From Streptomyces cellostaticus (GTDB lineage Bacteria > Actinomycetota > Actinomycetes > Streptomycetales > Streptomycetaceae): a stretch of 64,000 bases of DNA. Positions 7,931 to 16,288 of this stretch are shown piece after piece. Location: assembly GCF_023630175.1 (NCBI RefSeq), contig NZ_JALLIN010000008.1:62001-126000 (forward strand), in the 5' to 3' direction. Every line of letters begins with the position of its first letter. Within the stretch, counting starts at the first letter, position 1. The notes below the pieces were generated by a model, which was not told the origin of the DNA, searched no databases, and saw nothing but the letters and a program-made list of their open reading frames with translations. Both the position numbers and the translations under genes were made by a program.

Positions 7931-9313
7931 TCAGCAGCCCAGGAGGCGCTGGGCCAGGTAGCCCTCGATCTGGTCCAGGGACACGCGCTCCTGCTTCATG
8001 GTGTCGCGCTCGCGCACGGTCACCGCGTTGTCCTCGAGCGTGTCGAAGTCGACGGTGACGCAGAACGGCGTGCCGATCTCGTCCTGGCGGCGGTAGCGGC
8101 GGCCGATGGCGCCCGCGTCGTCGAACTCGATGTTCCAGTTCTGGCGCAGCGCCTGGGCGAGACCCTTGGCCTTGGGCGAGAGCTCCGGGTTGCGGGACAG
8201 CGGGAGCACCGCGACCTTCACCGGCGCGAGGCGGTGGTCCAGGCGGAGCACCGTGCGCTTCTCCATCTTGCCCTTGGCGTTGGGCGCCTCGTCCTCGACG
8301 TACGCGTCGAGGAGGAAGGCCAGCATGGCGCGGCCGACACCGGCCGCGGGCTCGATGACGTACGGCGTCCAGCGCTCCTGGGCCTCCTGGTCGAAGAAGG
8401 AGAGGTCCTGGCCGGAGGCCTTAGAGTGCGCGCCGAGGTCGTAGTCGGTGCGGTTGGCGACGCCCTCGAGCTCGCCCCACTCACTGCCGCCGAACTGGAA
8501 GCGGTACTCGATGTCGGCGGTGCGCTTGGAGTAGTGGGAGAGCTTCTCCTTCGGGTGCTCGTACCACCGCATGTTCTCGGTGCGCAGGCCGAGACCGGTG
8601 TACCAGTTCCAGCGCTGCTCCATCCAGTACTCCTGCCACTTCTCGTCCTCGCCCGGCTTGACGAAGAACTCCATCTCCATCTGCTCGAACTCGCGGGTCC
8701 GGAAGATGAAGTTGCCGGGCGTGATCTCGTTGCGGAAGGACTTGCCCATCTGCGCGATGCCGAACGGCGGCTTGCGGCGCGAAGTGGTCTGGACCTGGGC
8801 GAAGTTGGTGAAGATGCCCTGGGCGGTCTCGGGGCGCAGGTAGGCGACGGAGCCGGAGTCCTGGGTCGGGCCGAGGTGCGTCGACAGCAGGCCCGAGAAC
8901 TGCTTGGGCTCGGTGAACTGGCCCTTGTTGCCGCAGTTCGGGCAGTTGATGTCGGCCAGGCCGTTCGCCGGGGCGTGGCCCTTCTTCTCCTCGTACGCCT
9001 CCTCGAGGTGGTCGGCGCGGAACCGCTTGTGACACGAGGTGCACTCGGTCAGCGGGTCCGTGAACGTGGCGACGTGGCCCGAGGCGACCCAGACCTCGGA
9101 GGCCAGGATGACGGACGAGTCGATACCGACCACGTCCTCGCGCGACGTCACCATGTAGCGCCACCACTGGCGCTTGATGTTCTCCTTGAGCTCGACACCC
9201 AGCGGTCCGTAGTCCCAGGCGGCACGCTGTCCGCCGTAGATCTCACTGCAGGGGAAAACGAAGCCACGGCGCTTGCTCAGGCTGACGATGGTGTCGATCT
9301 TGTCGGCGGCCAC
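7931..9313 (-). CDS. glyS: Glycyl-tRNA synthetase
   Basis: 460 aa from the GTG at 9313 (product begins [10 protein letters not shown], the usual actinobacterial N-terminus and length); an open extension to 9454 is rejected. A homodimeric class II enzyme charging tRNA-Gly. Class II motifs are visible: [19 protein letters not shown] is motif 2 and [10 protein letters not shown] is motif 3. A zinc-binding insert has CTSCHKRF and [21 protein letters not shown] contributes to glycine and ATP binding. It is divergent from the zinc uptake operon; since the enzyme holds zinc the closeness is suggestive, but I see no Zur box on the glyS side. Confidence 0.97.
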   Translation of the reverse strand: MAADKIDTIVSLSKRRGFVFPCSEIYGGQRAAWDYGPLGVELKENIKRQWWRYMVTSREDVVGIDSSVILASEVWVASGHVATFTDPLTECTSCHKRFRADHLEEAYEEKKGHAPANGLADINCPNCGNKGQFTEPKQFSGLLSTHLGPTQDSGSVAYLRPETAQGIFTNFAQVQTTSRRKPPFGIAQMGKSFRNEITPGNFIFRTREFEQMEMEFFVKPGEDEKWQEYWMEQRWNWYTGLGLRTENMRWYEHPKEKLSHYSKRTADIEYRFQFGGSEWGELEGVANRTDYDLGAHSKASGQDLSFFDQEAQERWTPYVIEPAAGVGRAMLAFLLDAYVEDEAPNAKGKMEKRTVLRLDHRLAPVKVAVLPLSRNPELSPKAKGLAQALRQNWNIEFDDAGAIGRRYRRQDEIGTPFCVTVDFDTLEDNAVTVRERDTMKQERVSLDQIEGYLAQRLLGC

Positions 9314-9437
9314 GGTGCTCTCTTCATTACGACGACGGGCGTTGAAGCGAGATGCTTCCAGCGAATGATTCAGGTTACCGGCGCATGCTCCCCCACAACC
9401 AAATCGGCCCCCTGTCCACAGCCTCACCCGGGCGTTG

Positions 9438-9475
9438 TTGACAACGGTTTCCATGTTTGTTGAAAATGACTGTCA
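9438..9475 (+). promoter_or_regulatory. znuA promoter with Zur-like box
   Basis: TTGACA (9438-9443) is a perfect -35 box; the -10 lies near 9460-9467 (TTGAAA or GAAAAT). A 15-bp element at 9461-9475 (TGAAAATGACTGTCA) differs at two positions from the actinobacterial Zur consensus TGAAAATGATTTTCA. It spans the -10, the predicted start of transcription and the first base of the ATG at 9475. Zinc-loaded Zur bound there would block initiation. The mRNA is probably leaderless. Confidence 0.65.
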
Positions 9476-10452
9476 TGAACAAACGTCGACGCCGCGCGTC
9501 CTTCCGAATAGGCACGGCCGGATCCGCCGTCGCGGTCGCCACCGCGCTGGGCCTCGCGACCCTCACCGGCTGCTCGACCGGCAGCGCGGCCGCGGGCGAC
9601 CCGGACAGGTTCCATGTCGTCGCGTCGTTCTACCCGATGACCTTCCTGGCCGAGCGGATAGGCGGCGCTCACGTCGACGTCACCACGCTCACCTCGCCCG
9701 GCCAGGAGCCGCACGACCTGGAGATCAGCCCCAGGCAGATCGGCCGCCTGGAGCAGTCCGACGCCGTGCTGTACCTGAAGGGCCTGCAGCCGAGCGTCGA
9801 CGACGCGGTGGCCCAGTCCCCGATCCGGACGAAGATCGACGCCGCGTCGCTTACCACCCTGAAGCGGCACGGCGACGAGGTGGGCGGCCACGCGGCCGAG
9901 CACGACCCGCACGAGGGCGAGGAGCCCGGCGGCAGGGACCCGCACATCTGGCTCGACCCGGTGCGCTACGCCCAGGTCGCCGAGGGTGTCGGCAGGGCCT
10001 TCGAGAAGGCCGACCCGGACCACGCCGCCGACTACCGCGAGAACACCGCGGCCCTGGTGAAGAAGCTGGACGCCCTGGACACCCGGTTCCGGGACGGCCT
10101 GGCGAAGACGGACACCAGGGTGTTCGTCACCACCCACGCCGCCTTCGGCTACCTCGCCGAGCGCTACGGGCTCACCGAGGAGGCCATCAACGGCCTCGAC
10201 CCCGAGTCGGAGCCCAGTGCGGCACGGATCAGGGACCTGCAGCGGATGGCCGGGGCCGACGGCGTCACCACCGTCTTCTACGAGACGCTCGTCAGCGACC
10301 GGACCGCGAGGACCGTCGCGAACGACGCCGACCTGCGGACCGACGTCCTGGACCCGCTCGAGGGCATCACGGCCAAGTCCCGCGGCACGGACTACTTCTC
10401 GGTCCAGGAGGCGAATCTCACGGCGCTCCAGCGGGCCCTGGGCGCCAAGTGA
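9475..10452 (+). CDS. znuA: Zinc ABC transporter substrate-binding lipoprotein
   Basis: 325 aa from the ATG at 9475. TTG 9457 and ATG 9466 are also in frame, but promoter spacing places transcription start at about 9474. Signal peptide with lipobox LTGC near residue 36. Cluster A-I (ZnuA/TroA) features: FYPMTFLAERIGG, the metal ligand His in GQEPHDLEIS, DPHIWLDPVRYA with the second His, and TTHAAFGYLAERYG with the third. A short His-rich loop (HAAEHDPHE) is typical of zinc rather than manganese binders. First gene of znuA-znuC-znuB, with zur just downstream. Confidence 0.92.
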   Translation: MNKRRRRASFRIGTAGSAVAVATALGLATLTGCSTGSAAAGDPDRFHVVASFYPMTFLAERIGGAHVDVTTLTSPGQEPHDLEISPRQIGRLEQSDAVLYLKGLQPSVDDAVAQSPIRTKIDAASLTTLKRHGDEVGGHAAEHDPHEGEEPGGRDPHIWLDPVRYAQVAEGVGRAFEKADPDHAADYRENTAALVKKLDALDTRFRDGLAKTDTRVFVTTHAAFGYLAERYGLTEEAINGLDPESEPSAARIRDLQRMAGADGVTTVFYETLVSDRTARTVANDADLRTDVLDPLEGITAKSRGTDYFSVQEANLTALQRALGAK

Positions 10453-10472
10453 CCGGCACGGAGGGGAAGATC

Positions 10473-11240
10473 ATGGACGAACCCGTCATAGCGATGCGCG
10501 GCGTGACCGCCGAACTCGGCGCGCGTCCGGTACTGCGCGGCATCGATCTCACCGTGCGCCGCGGCGAGGTGGTCGCGCTGCTCGGCGCCAACGGCTCCGG
10601 CAAGTCCACGGCGATCCGCGCGATCATCGGCCGGGTGCCCGCCTCGGACGGCACCATCGAACTGTTCGGCACCCCCCGCCGCGGCTTCCGCGACTGGGCG
10701 CGCGTCGGCTACGTGCCGCAGCGCACCACGGCCGCCGGCGGGGTGCCGGCGACGGTGAGCGAGATCGTCTCCTCGGGCCGGCTGTCCCGCACCCGGTTCG
10801 GTCTCTTCCGCAGGGCCGACCGGGAGGCCGTGCGCCGCGCCCTGGAACTGGTCGGCATGGCGGACCGCGCCGGAGACCCGGTGAACGCCCTCTCGGGCGG
10901 CCAGCACCAGCGGGTGCTGATCGCCCGGGCCCTGGTCGCCGAGCCCGAACTGCTGATCATGGACGAGCCGATGGCCGGTGTCGACCTGGCCAGCCAGGAA
11001 GTACTGGCCTCGACCCTGCGCGAGCAGGTCGCCCGGGGGACGACCGTCCTGCTCGTCCTGCACGAACTGGGCCCCCTGGAGCCGCTGATCGACCGGGCGG
11101 TCGTCCTGCGCGACGGCTGCGTGCTGCACGACGGCCCACCGCCGAAGGCCGTGGGACAGCACGCCCTGCCCGGCCACGACCACGTGCACCCGCACGCGCC
11201 CGCGGGCACCGAACCGATCCGCACGGGACTGCTGAGCTGA
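10473..11240 (+). CDS. znuC: Zinc ABC transporter ATP-binding protein
   Basis: 255 aa from the ATG at 10473, behind GAGGGGAAG and 20 bp after znuA. Walker A is GANGSGKST (near residue 40), the ABC signature is LSGGQHQR, and Walker B is ELLIMDEPMAGVD. The H-loop is LLVLHELG. It powers zinc import through ZnuB. Its stop overlaps the znuB start (TGATG), so translation is coupled. The C-terminus ends in a short His-containing tail (GQHALPGHDHVHPHAP), which may bind metal. Confidence 0.93.
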   Translation: MDEPVIAMRGVTAELGARPVLRGIDLTVRRGEVVALLGANGSGKSTAIRAIIGRVPASDGTIELFGTPRRGFRDWARVGYVPQRTTAAGGVPATVSEIVSSGRLSRTRFGLFRRADREAVRRALELVGMADRAGDPVNALSGGQHQRVLIARALVAEPELLIMDEPMAGVDLASQEVLASTLREQVARGTTVLLVLHELGPLEPLIDRAVVLRDGCVLHDGPPPKAVGQHALPGHDHVHPHAPAGTEPIRTGLLS

Positions 11241-12142
11241 TGGAATTCCTGAACTACGCCTTCATGCAGCGGGCGCTGCTCGCGGCCGTCCTGGTCGGCG
11301 TCACCGCGCCCGCGATCGGCATCTTCCTCGTCCAGCGCCGCCAGCCCCTGATGGGCGACGGCATCGGGCACGTGGCGATGACCGGCGTCGGCCTCGGCTT
11401 CCTGCTGAACGCCTCCCCGGTGTGGATGGCCACGGCCGTCTCGGTGCTCGGTTCGGTCCTGATGGAGCTGATCCGCTGGTACGGCAGGACGCGCGGTGAC
11501 ATCGCGCTCGCCATGCTCTTCTACGGCGGCATGGCGGGCGGCGTGATGTTCGTCAACCTCGCGCCCGGCGGCTCCAACGCGAACCTGACCTCGTACCTGT
11601 TCGGCTCGCTGTCGACGGTCTCCCCGTCCGACGTGAACGCGATCACGGTGCTGGCCGCGTTCGTGGTGCTGGTCACCCTGGGGCTGCGCCGCCAGTTGTT
11701 CGCGGTCAGCCAGGACGAGGAGTTCGCGCGGGTCACCGGGCTTCCGGTGCGTGCGCTGAACCTGCTCACCGCGGTCACCGCGGCGGTCACCGTGACGGTC
11801 GCCATGCGGGTGGTGGGGCTGATCCTGGTCTCCGCGCTCATGGTGGTGCCGGTCGCCGCCGCACAGCAGCTCACCCGCAGCTTCGCCGCGACCTTCGCGA
11901 TCGCCGTCGCGCTCGGCGTCACCGTGTCGATCAGCGGCACGATCACGTCGTTCTACCAGGACGTACCGCCGGGCGCGACGATCGTGCTGCTGACCATCGC
12001 CGCGTTCGTCGCGCTCACCGCGGCCGCCGCGCCCCTGGCCCGCCGACGCGCTCGTGCCGCGGCCGCGGCACGGCCGGCCGGGGAGCCCGCGGAGTGCTCG
12101 ATTCCGGCCGGACGGGCGGCCGGGGACGGCCTCGGCGTCTGA
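11240..12142 (+). CDS. znuB: Zinc ABC transporter permease
   Basis: 300 aa from the ATG overlapping the znuC stop. An ABC-3 family permease with about eight or nine hydrophobic segments. Family patterns include MGDGIGHVAMTGVGLG and, in the second half, VVGLILVSALMVVPVAAAQQLTRSF. It forms the membrane channel for zinc delivered by ZnuA and driven by ZnuC. A strong hairpin lies directly after the stop, in front of zur. Confidence 0.93.
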   Translation: MEFLNYAFMQRALLAAVLVGVTAPAIGIFLVQRRQPLMGDGIGHVAMTGVGLGFLLNASPVWMATAVSVLGSVLMELIRWYGRTRGDIALAMLFYGGMAGGVMFVNLAPGGSNANLTSYLFGSLSTVSPSDVNAITVLAAFVVLVTLGLRRQLFAVSQDEEFARVTGLPVRALNLLTAVTAAVTVTVAMRVVGLILVSALMVVPVAAAQQLTRSFAATFAIAVALGVTVSISGTITSFYQDVPPGATIVLLTIAAFVALTAAAAPLARRRARAAAAARPAGEPAECSIPAGRAAGDGLGV

Positions 12143-12147
12143 CCGCC

Positions 12148-12181
12148 GTCTGCCCGGGCTGGCACAATGGCCCGGGCAGAC
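12148..12181 (+). terminator. Perfect 12-bp hairpin between znuB and zur, overlapping the zur promoter
   Basis: GTCTGCCCGGGC (12148-12159) pairs with GCCCGGGCAGAC (12170-12181) around a 10-base loop. A -10-like CACAAT (12163-12168) sits in the loop, with a -35-like CTGACC at 12139-12144, so a zur promoter may lie inside the repeat. It can act as the znuACB terminator, as a protein-binding site, or both. Confidence 0.55.
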
Positions 12182-12200
12182 GCGAGACGAGGAGGCAACG

Positions 12201-12620
12201 GTGACGACCGCTGGACCGCCCGTGAAGGGCCGCGCCACGCGGCAGCGTGCAGCCGTGGCGGCGGCCCTGGACGAGGTCGACGAGTTCCGCAGCGCGCAGG
12301 ACCTGCACGACATGCTCAAGCACAAGGGCGACTCGGTCGGGCTCACCACCGTCTACCGCACCCTGCAGTCCCTCGCCGAGGCCGGCGAGGTGGACGTCCT
12401 GCGCACCTCCGAGGGCGAGTCCGTCTACCGCCGCTGCTCCACCGGCGAGCACCACCACCACCTGGTCTGCCGCACCTGCGGCCGGGCGGTCGAGGTGGAG
12501 GGCCCGGCGGTGGAGAAGTGGGCGGAGGCCATCGCGGCCGAGCACGGTTATGTGAACGTCGCCCACACGGTGGAGATCTTCGGCACCTGCGCGGACTGCG
12601 CGACGGCCACCGGCGGCTGA
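12201..12620 (+). CDS. zur: Zinc uptake regulator Zur (Fur family)
   Basis: 139 aa from the GTG at 12201 behind GAGGAGG, the usual length for Streptomyces Zur. The winged-helix domain has GDSVGLTTVYRTLQSLAEAGEVD. Metal sites are EHHHHLVCRTCGRAVEVEG, including the first structural CxxC, and a C-terminal CADC for the second pair of the structural zinc. Zn-bound Zur represses uptake genes such as the adjacent znuACB, where a Zur-like box is present. It may have its own promoter in the hairpin upstream. Confidence 0.94.
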   Translation: MTTAGPPVKGRATRQRAAVAAALDEVDEFRSAQDLHDMLKHKGDSVGLTTVYRTLQSLAEAGEVDVLRTSEGESVYRRCSTGEHHHHLVCRTCGRAVEVEGPAVEKWAEAIAAEHGYVNVAHTVEIFGTCADCATATGG

Positions 12621-12938
12621 CCCGTCGCCCCCGGTCGGACCTGTCACGCGGCCCCGTTCCGCCCGTCCGCCGCGAGGCCGCCCGGCGCCCCTCCGGGCGG
12701 CCGGGCCGAGCGGGCGCCCGGACGCCGTCGACCGGCACCGCCGAGTCGCCCGTCCCGACCGGGACCGCGCCCTGCGGGCCGAGGGCGCGTGCGACCGGGC
12801 CATGGCGCCCGGCCCGCCGCGAGCCCGTCCCACTCCCCCTCACCGGCCGACCGGCACCGCCGCGCGACCCGGCGCACGACGGGCGCCCGGGTGCCGGTGG
12901 ACCCGGCGGCGCCCCACGGCCCACCGGCGCGCCGGCCG
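12621..12938. other. Gene-free interval between zur and uppS, with terminator
   Basis: A 318-bp very GC-rich spacer between convergent genes. The only clear structure is a perfect 10-bp hairpin, GGCCGCCCGG and CCGGGCGGCC at 12676-12685 and 12693-12702, with a 7-base loop. It suits transcription termination for zur and perhaps uppS. Open frames across the interval have no ribosome-binding sites or recognisable protein features. Confidence 0.6.
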
Positions 12939-13778
12939 TCAGCCCTCCTCGGCGCGGCCCTCCATCGCGGCGAGTTCCTCGTTGGGGATCGCCCCGCCGA
13001 AGCGGCGGTCGCGGGAGGCGAACTCGAGGCAGGCCCGCCACAGGTCGCGGCGGTCGAAGTCGGGCCACAGGACGTCCTGGAAGACCATCTCCGCGTAGGC
13101 GCTCTGCCAGAGCAGGTAGTTGGAGGTGCGCTGCTCGCCGCTGGGCCGCAGGAACAGGTCGACGTCCGGCATGTCCGGGTAGTACAGGTACTTCTGGACG
13201 GTCTTCTCGTTGACCTTGGACGGGTCGAGGCGGCCCGCCTTCACGTCCTCGGCGAGCCGCTTCGCGGCGTCGGCGATCTCGGCCCGGCCGCCGTAGTTCA
13301 TGCAGAAGTACAGGGTGAGCAGGTCGTTGTCCTTGGTCTGCTCCTGGGCGACCTGGAGTTCCTTGGCCACCGACTTCCAGAGCCTGGGCATACGGCCCAC
13401 CCAGCGCACCCGGATGCCCAGCGCGTCGAGCTCGTCGCGGGTCCGGCGGATGAAGTCGCGGTTGAAGTTCATCAGGAAGCGGACCTCGTCGGGCGAGCGC
13501 TTCCAGTTCTCAGTGGAGAAGGCGTACAGGGAGATGTTGCGGACGCCGATCTCGATCGAGCCCTGCAGCACGTCCAGCACCCGCTCGGCGCCCACCTTGT
13601 GGCCCTCGGTGCGGGGCAGCCCCCGGTCCTTCGCCCAGCGGCCGTTGCCGTCCATGACGATCGCCACGTGGTCCGGTACCAGCTCGCCCGGGAGCTTCGG
13701 CGCGCGGGCACCGGACGGGTGCGGCTCGGGCGCCCTGTACTCGCGGCGCCGGCTTCCCAGGATCCCGCGTACGACCAT
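12939..13778 (-). CDS. uppS: Isoprenyl (undecaprenyl-type) diphosphate synthase
   Basis: 279 aa. A cis-prenyltransferase that extends farnesyl or a related diphosphate with isopentenyl diphosphate to make the lipid carrier for peptidoglycan precursors. The signature starts at [19 protein letters not shown] (catalytic Asp near residue 43), followed by [19 protein letters not shown] and the C-terminal [19 protein letters not shown] complete the substrate site. The N-terminal 35 residues are an actinobacterial extension. It is cotranscribed with recO, 33 bp upstream. Confidence 0.95.
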   Translation of the reverse strand: MVVRGILGSRRREYRAPEPHPSGARAPKLPGELVPDHVAIVMDGNGRWAKDRGLPRTEGHKVGAERVLDVLQGSIEIGVRNISLYAFSTENWKRSPDEVRFLMNFNRDFIRRTRDELDALGIRVRWVGRMPRLWKSVAKELQVAQEQTKDNDLLTLYFCMNYGGRAEIADAAKRLAEDVKAGRLDPSKVNEKTVQKYLYYPDMPDVDLFLRPSGEQRTSNYLLWQSAYAEMVFQDVLWPDFDRRDLWRACLEFASRDRRFGGAIPNEELAAMEGRAEEG

Positions 13779-13811
13779 GTGCTCCTCGACTCCCTCTAGC
13801 TCTTCTCGCGC

Positions 13812-14558
13812 TTATTTCTCGACGTACCGGAGCGAGCGCAGCCCGCGCTCCAGATGCCAGTGCAGATAGGCGGACACCAGCCCGCTGCCCTCCCGGACGT
13901 ACCGCGCCTCGCACGTGTCCGCCGTCTCCCAGTCTCCCGTAAGCAGCGCGCCCAGCAGCACCAGGGTCTGCGGGGAGGGCACGACGCTGCCCGGCACGCG
14001 GCAGTCGACGCAGACGGAGCCGCCGGAGGCGACCGAGAAGAACCGGTTCGGGCCGGGCATCCCGCACTTCGCGCAGTCCCCGAAGCTGGGCGCGTAGCCG
14101 TTGACGGCGAGCGAGCGCAGCAGGAAGGCGTCGAGGACGAGGTTCGGGGCGTGCTCGCCGCGGGCGAGGGTGCGCAGCCCGCCCACGAGCAGCAGGTACT
14201 GCTGGACGGCCGGCTCGCCCTCGTGGTCGGTGAACCGCTCGGCGGTCTCCAGCATGGCGGTGCCCGCGGTGTACCGGGCGTAGTCGGCCACGATCCCGCC
14301 GCCGTACGGGGCGATGGTCTCGCTCTGCGTGCACAGCGGCAGCCCGCGTCCGACCAGCTCACCGCCCCGCGCGAAGAACTGCACGTCGACATGGGAGAAC
14401 GGCTCCAGCCGGGCCCCGAACTTCGACTTCGTGCGACGCACCCCCCTGGCCACGGCCCGCACCCGGCCGTGCCCGCGGGTGAGCAGCGTGATGATGCGAT
14501 CCGCTTCGCCGAGCTTCTGGGTCCGCAGGACGATGCCGTCGTCGCGGAACAGACTCAT
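13812..14558 (-). CDS. recO: DNA repair protein RecO
   Basis: 248 aa. It loads RecA with RecF and RecR during gap repair. The N-terminal OB fold starts LFRDDGIVLRTQKLGEADRIITLLTR. The helical domain holds a zinc finger, CAKCGMPGP with CVDCR (about residues 168-198). Length and both domains are normal for the family. It lies upstream of uppS and downstream of the small gene at 14608. Confidence 0.95.
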   Translation of the reverse strand: MSLFRDDGIVLRTQKLGEADRIITLLTRGHGRVRAVARGVRRTKSKFGARLEPFSHVDVQFFARGGELVGRGLPLCTQSETIAPYGGGIVADYARYTAGTAMLETAERFTDHEGEPAVQQYLLLVGGLRTLARGEHAPNLVLDAFLLRSLAVNGYAPSFGDCAKCGMPGPNRFFSVASGGSVCVDCRVPGSVVPSPQTLVLLGALLTGDWETADTCEARYVREGSGLVSAYLHWHLERGLRSLRYVEK

Positions 14559-14607
14559 GGCTCCATTCTGCCCGCCCGTACGGCCCGCCGGGCCCGCGGG
14601 CGGTTCT

Positions 14608-14832
14608 TCAGGCCGCCGGGCCCGGCAGCCCGGCGGTGCGGGTGCCGCCGGACGCGGTCTCGGCGCGGAGCCGTTCGGCGTGGGTGGCCTCCCGCACGGC
14701 CAGCGGATCGCAGTCCCACTCCCGGCCGCCGCCGTGGGGCCGCAACTGTACGTACGGCCCCTCGAACCCCATGACGATGCCGAGGCGTCCGGTACGGGTG
14801 TCGACGGCGCAGGAGCCGACGGGGAGATTCAT
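14608..14832 (-). CDS. Conserved-type small hypothetical protein
   Basis: 74 aa from the ATG at 14832, chosen because GGAGGTGG lies just before it; a start 14 codons earlier has no such site. The product starts MNLPVGSCAVDTRTGRLGIVMGFE and includes YVQLRPHGGGREW. This resembles a short beta-barrel found in small actinobacterial proteins that describe a hub-like fold, but I cannot name a function. It precedes recO by 49 bp on the same strand and may share its transcript. Confidence 0.6.
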   Translation of the reverse strand: MNLPVGSCAVDTRTGRLGIVMGFEGPYVQLRPHGGGREWDCDPLAVREATHAERLRAETASGGTRTAGLPGPAA

Positions 14833-15288
14833 CGCGTCCACCTCCGGTGGGTCCCCTGCCTCCGGCAATTTCACTCATCGCATGCCCCTGGTGGCCCAGC
14901 GTGTCTACACTCGGCCGGAGTCTGCCCGCGGCGACACCCACCCCGCGTGTCAACCTCACGCCCGGAGGGTGCCGTTGGCGGCCATCGCCGCGGCCCGCGG
15001 CGGCCGCCGGCAGCCGGGCCGCCCGCGCGCGGTCCCTTGACCACCCGGGTGGGTCCTCCGGCGGTCACGCCGTCCGGCGCGCCGGACGTCCCGGTCCGCG
15101 TGCGGGACCGGAACCCGCTGCCGGATCCGCGGGAGCGCTCGGGGCGGGCCCGCTGCCGACCGGCCGGCCGGCCGTGCGCGCGGGGGATGCCCGGGGTCCG
15201 GGCCGCGTCGCGGCCCGGACAGCGCCGCACCCGCCGCCATCCTGTGGAGGACCAGCCGATCCGCGACCCAGCCCGCCAGGAGCCGTGA
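14833..15288. other. Gene-free interval upstream of the aldolase gene
   Basis: 456 bp between divergent genes. I see no supported gene. The distal half holds three consecutive inverted repeats described separately (15071-15220). A -10-like TACACT near 14905 faces rightward. A 23-codon frame after GGAGGG near 14958-15040 encodes a basic low-complexity peptide and is not called. Confidence 0.5.
15071..15220. repeat. Three successive inverted repeats upstream of the DapA-like gene
   Basis: First, an 18-bp perfect palindrome at 15071-15088 (CGTCCGGCG and its complement). Second, a 7-bp stem, CCGGTCC and GGACCGG, at 15091-15097 and 15105-15111. Third, an 11-bp perfect stem with a 3-base loop at 15196-15206 and 15210-15220 (GTCCGGGCCGC). 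All share a GTCCGG core. They lie 70 to 220 bp before the ATG at 15289. Confidence 0.6.
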
Positions 15289-16215
15289 ATGACCTTCCCC
15301 GCCCCGCTCACCGGTGTCGTCCCGCCCGTCTGCACCCCGCTGACACCCGAGCGCGAGGTGGACGTGCCCTCGCTGCTGCGGCTGGTGGACCATCTGGTCG
15401 CGGGCGGGGTGCACGGGCTGTTCGTGCTCGGTTCGACCTCGGAGGCGGCGTTCCTGACGGACCGGCAGCGCCGGCGGGTGGTCGAGGCCGTCGTGGGCCA
15501 TTGCGGCGGGCAACTGCCCGTGCTCGCCGGGGCCATCGACATGACCACCCCGCGTGTCCTGGAGCACGTCCGGGAGGCGGGCGCGGCGGGGGCGCAGGCC
15601 GTCGTCGTCACCGCCCCGTTCTACGCCCGCACGCACCCCGCCGAGATCGTCCACCACTACCGCCGCATCGCCGCCGCGAGCCCGGTCCCGGTGATCGCCT
15701 ACGACATCCCCGTCGCCGTGCACACCAAGCTCCCCGCCGAGCTGGTGCTGGGCCTGGCCGCCGACGGGGTGCTGGCCGGGCTCAAGGACTCCAGCGGGGA
15801 CCTGGCCGCGTTCCGGGAGGTCGTCATCGGGGCCCGCGCCCACGCCGGTTTCAGCGTGCTGACCGGCTCCGAGCTCATCGCGGACTCCGCACTCGCGCTG
15901 GGCGCCGACGGGGCGGTCCCCGGGCTGGCCAACGTCGACCCGCACGGATACGTACGCCTGTACCGGCTGTGCCGGGCGGGCGACTGGGAGGGCGCACGGG
16001 CCGAACAGGAGCGGCTGTGCGCGCTGTTCGGCATCGTGGGGGTGGGCGATCCGGCGCGCATGGGGGGCGGTTCCTCGGCCCTGGGCGCGTTCAAGGCGGC
16101 CCTGCACCTGCGCGGTGTCATCGGCTGCGCGGCGACGGCCGAGCCCCAGGTGCCGTTGTCGGGCGACGAGGTGGCGGGCGTGCGGAAGCTGCTGGCGGGG
16201 GCGGGGCTGCTGTAG
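15289..16215 (+). CDS. DapA / N-acetylneuraminate lyase family aldolase
   Basis: 308 aa TIM-barrel class I aldolase of pyruvate. The Schiff-base lysine is Lys166 in LAGLKDSSGD and the catalytic tyrosine is Tyr138 in AYDIP. The pyruvate-binding loop reads GSTSEA, nearer to GSTGE of neuraminate lyases than to GTTGE of DapA. The Arg after the Tyr motif that binds the DapA substrate is absent (YDIPVAVHT). It is therefore probably not the lysine-pathway enzyme. It is convergent with a secreted sialidase, which suggests a sialic-acid-like or other keto-sugar-acid substrate. The substrate remains an inference. Confidence 0.85.
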   Translation: MTFPAPLTGVVPPVCTPLTPEREVDVPSLLRLVDHLVAGGVHGLFVLGSTSEAAFLTDRQRRRVVEAVVGHCGGQLPVLAGAIDMTTPRVLEHVREAGAAGAQAVVVTAPFYARTHPAEIVHHYRRIAAASPVPVIAYDIPVAVHTKLPAELVLGLAADGVLAGLKDSSGDLAAFREVVIGARAHAGFSVLTGSELIADSALALGADGAVPGLANVDPHGYVRLYRLCRAGDWEGARAEQERLCALFGIVGVGDPARMGGGSSALGAFKAALHLRGVIGCAATAEPQVPLSGDEVAGVRKLLAGAGLL

Positions 16216-16288
16216 GTGACCGGAGCCCCGTCTCGCCTCTCCCGCCCGTCACGCGTCTCGGGCGGCTCCCGCTCGACCACCCGGGTGC

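Noticed and set aside
9314..9437. T-box or zinc-responsive leader for glyS
   Set aside because: No T-box sequence or terminator/antiterminator pair is visible, and the only Zur-like box belongs to the znuA side.
14968..15040. Short peptide frame after GGAGGG
   Set aside because: A 23-codon basic low-complexity frame with GTG or TTG start; nothing distinguishes it from chance.
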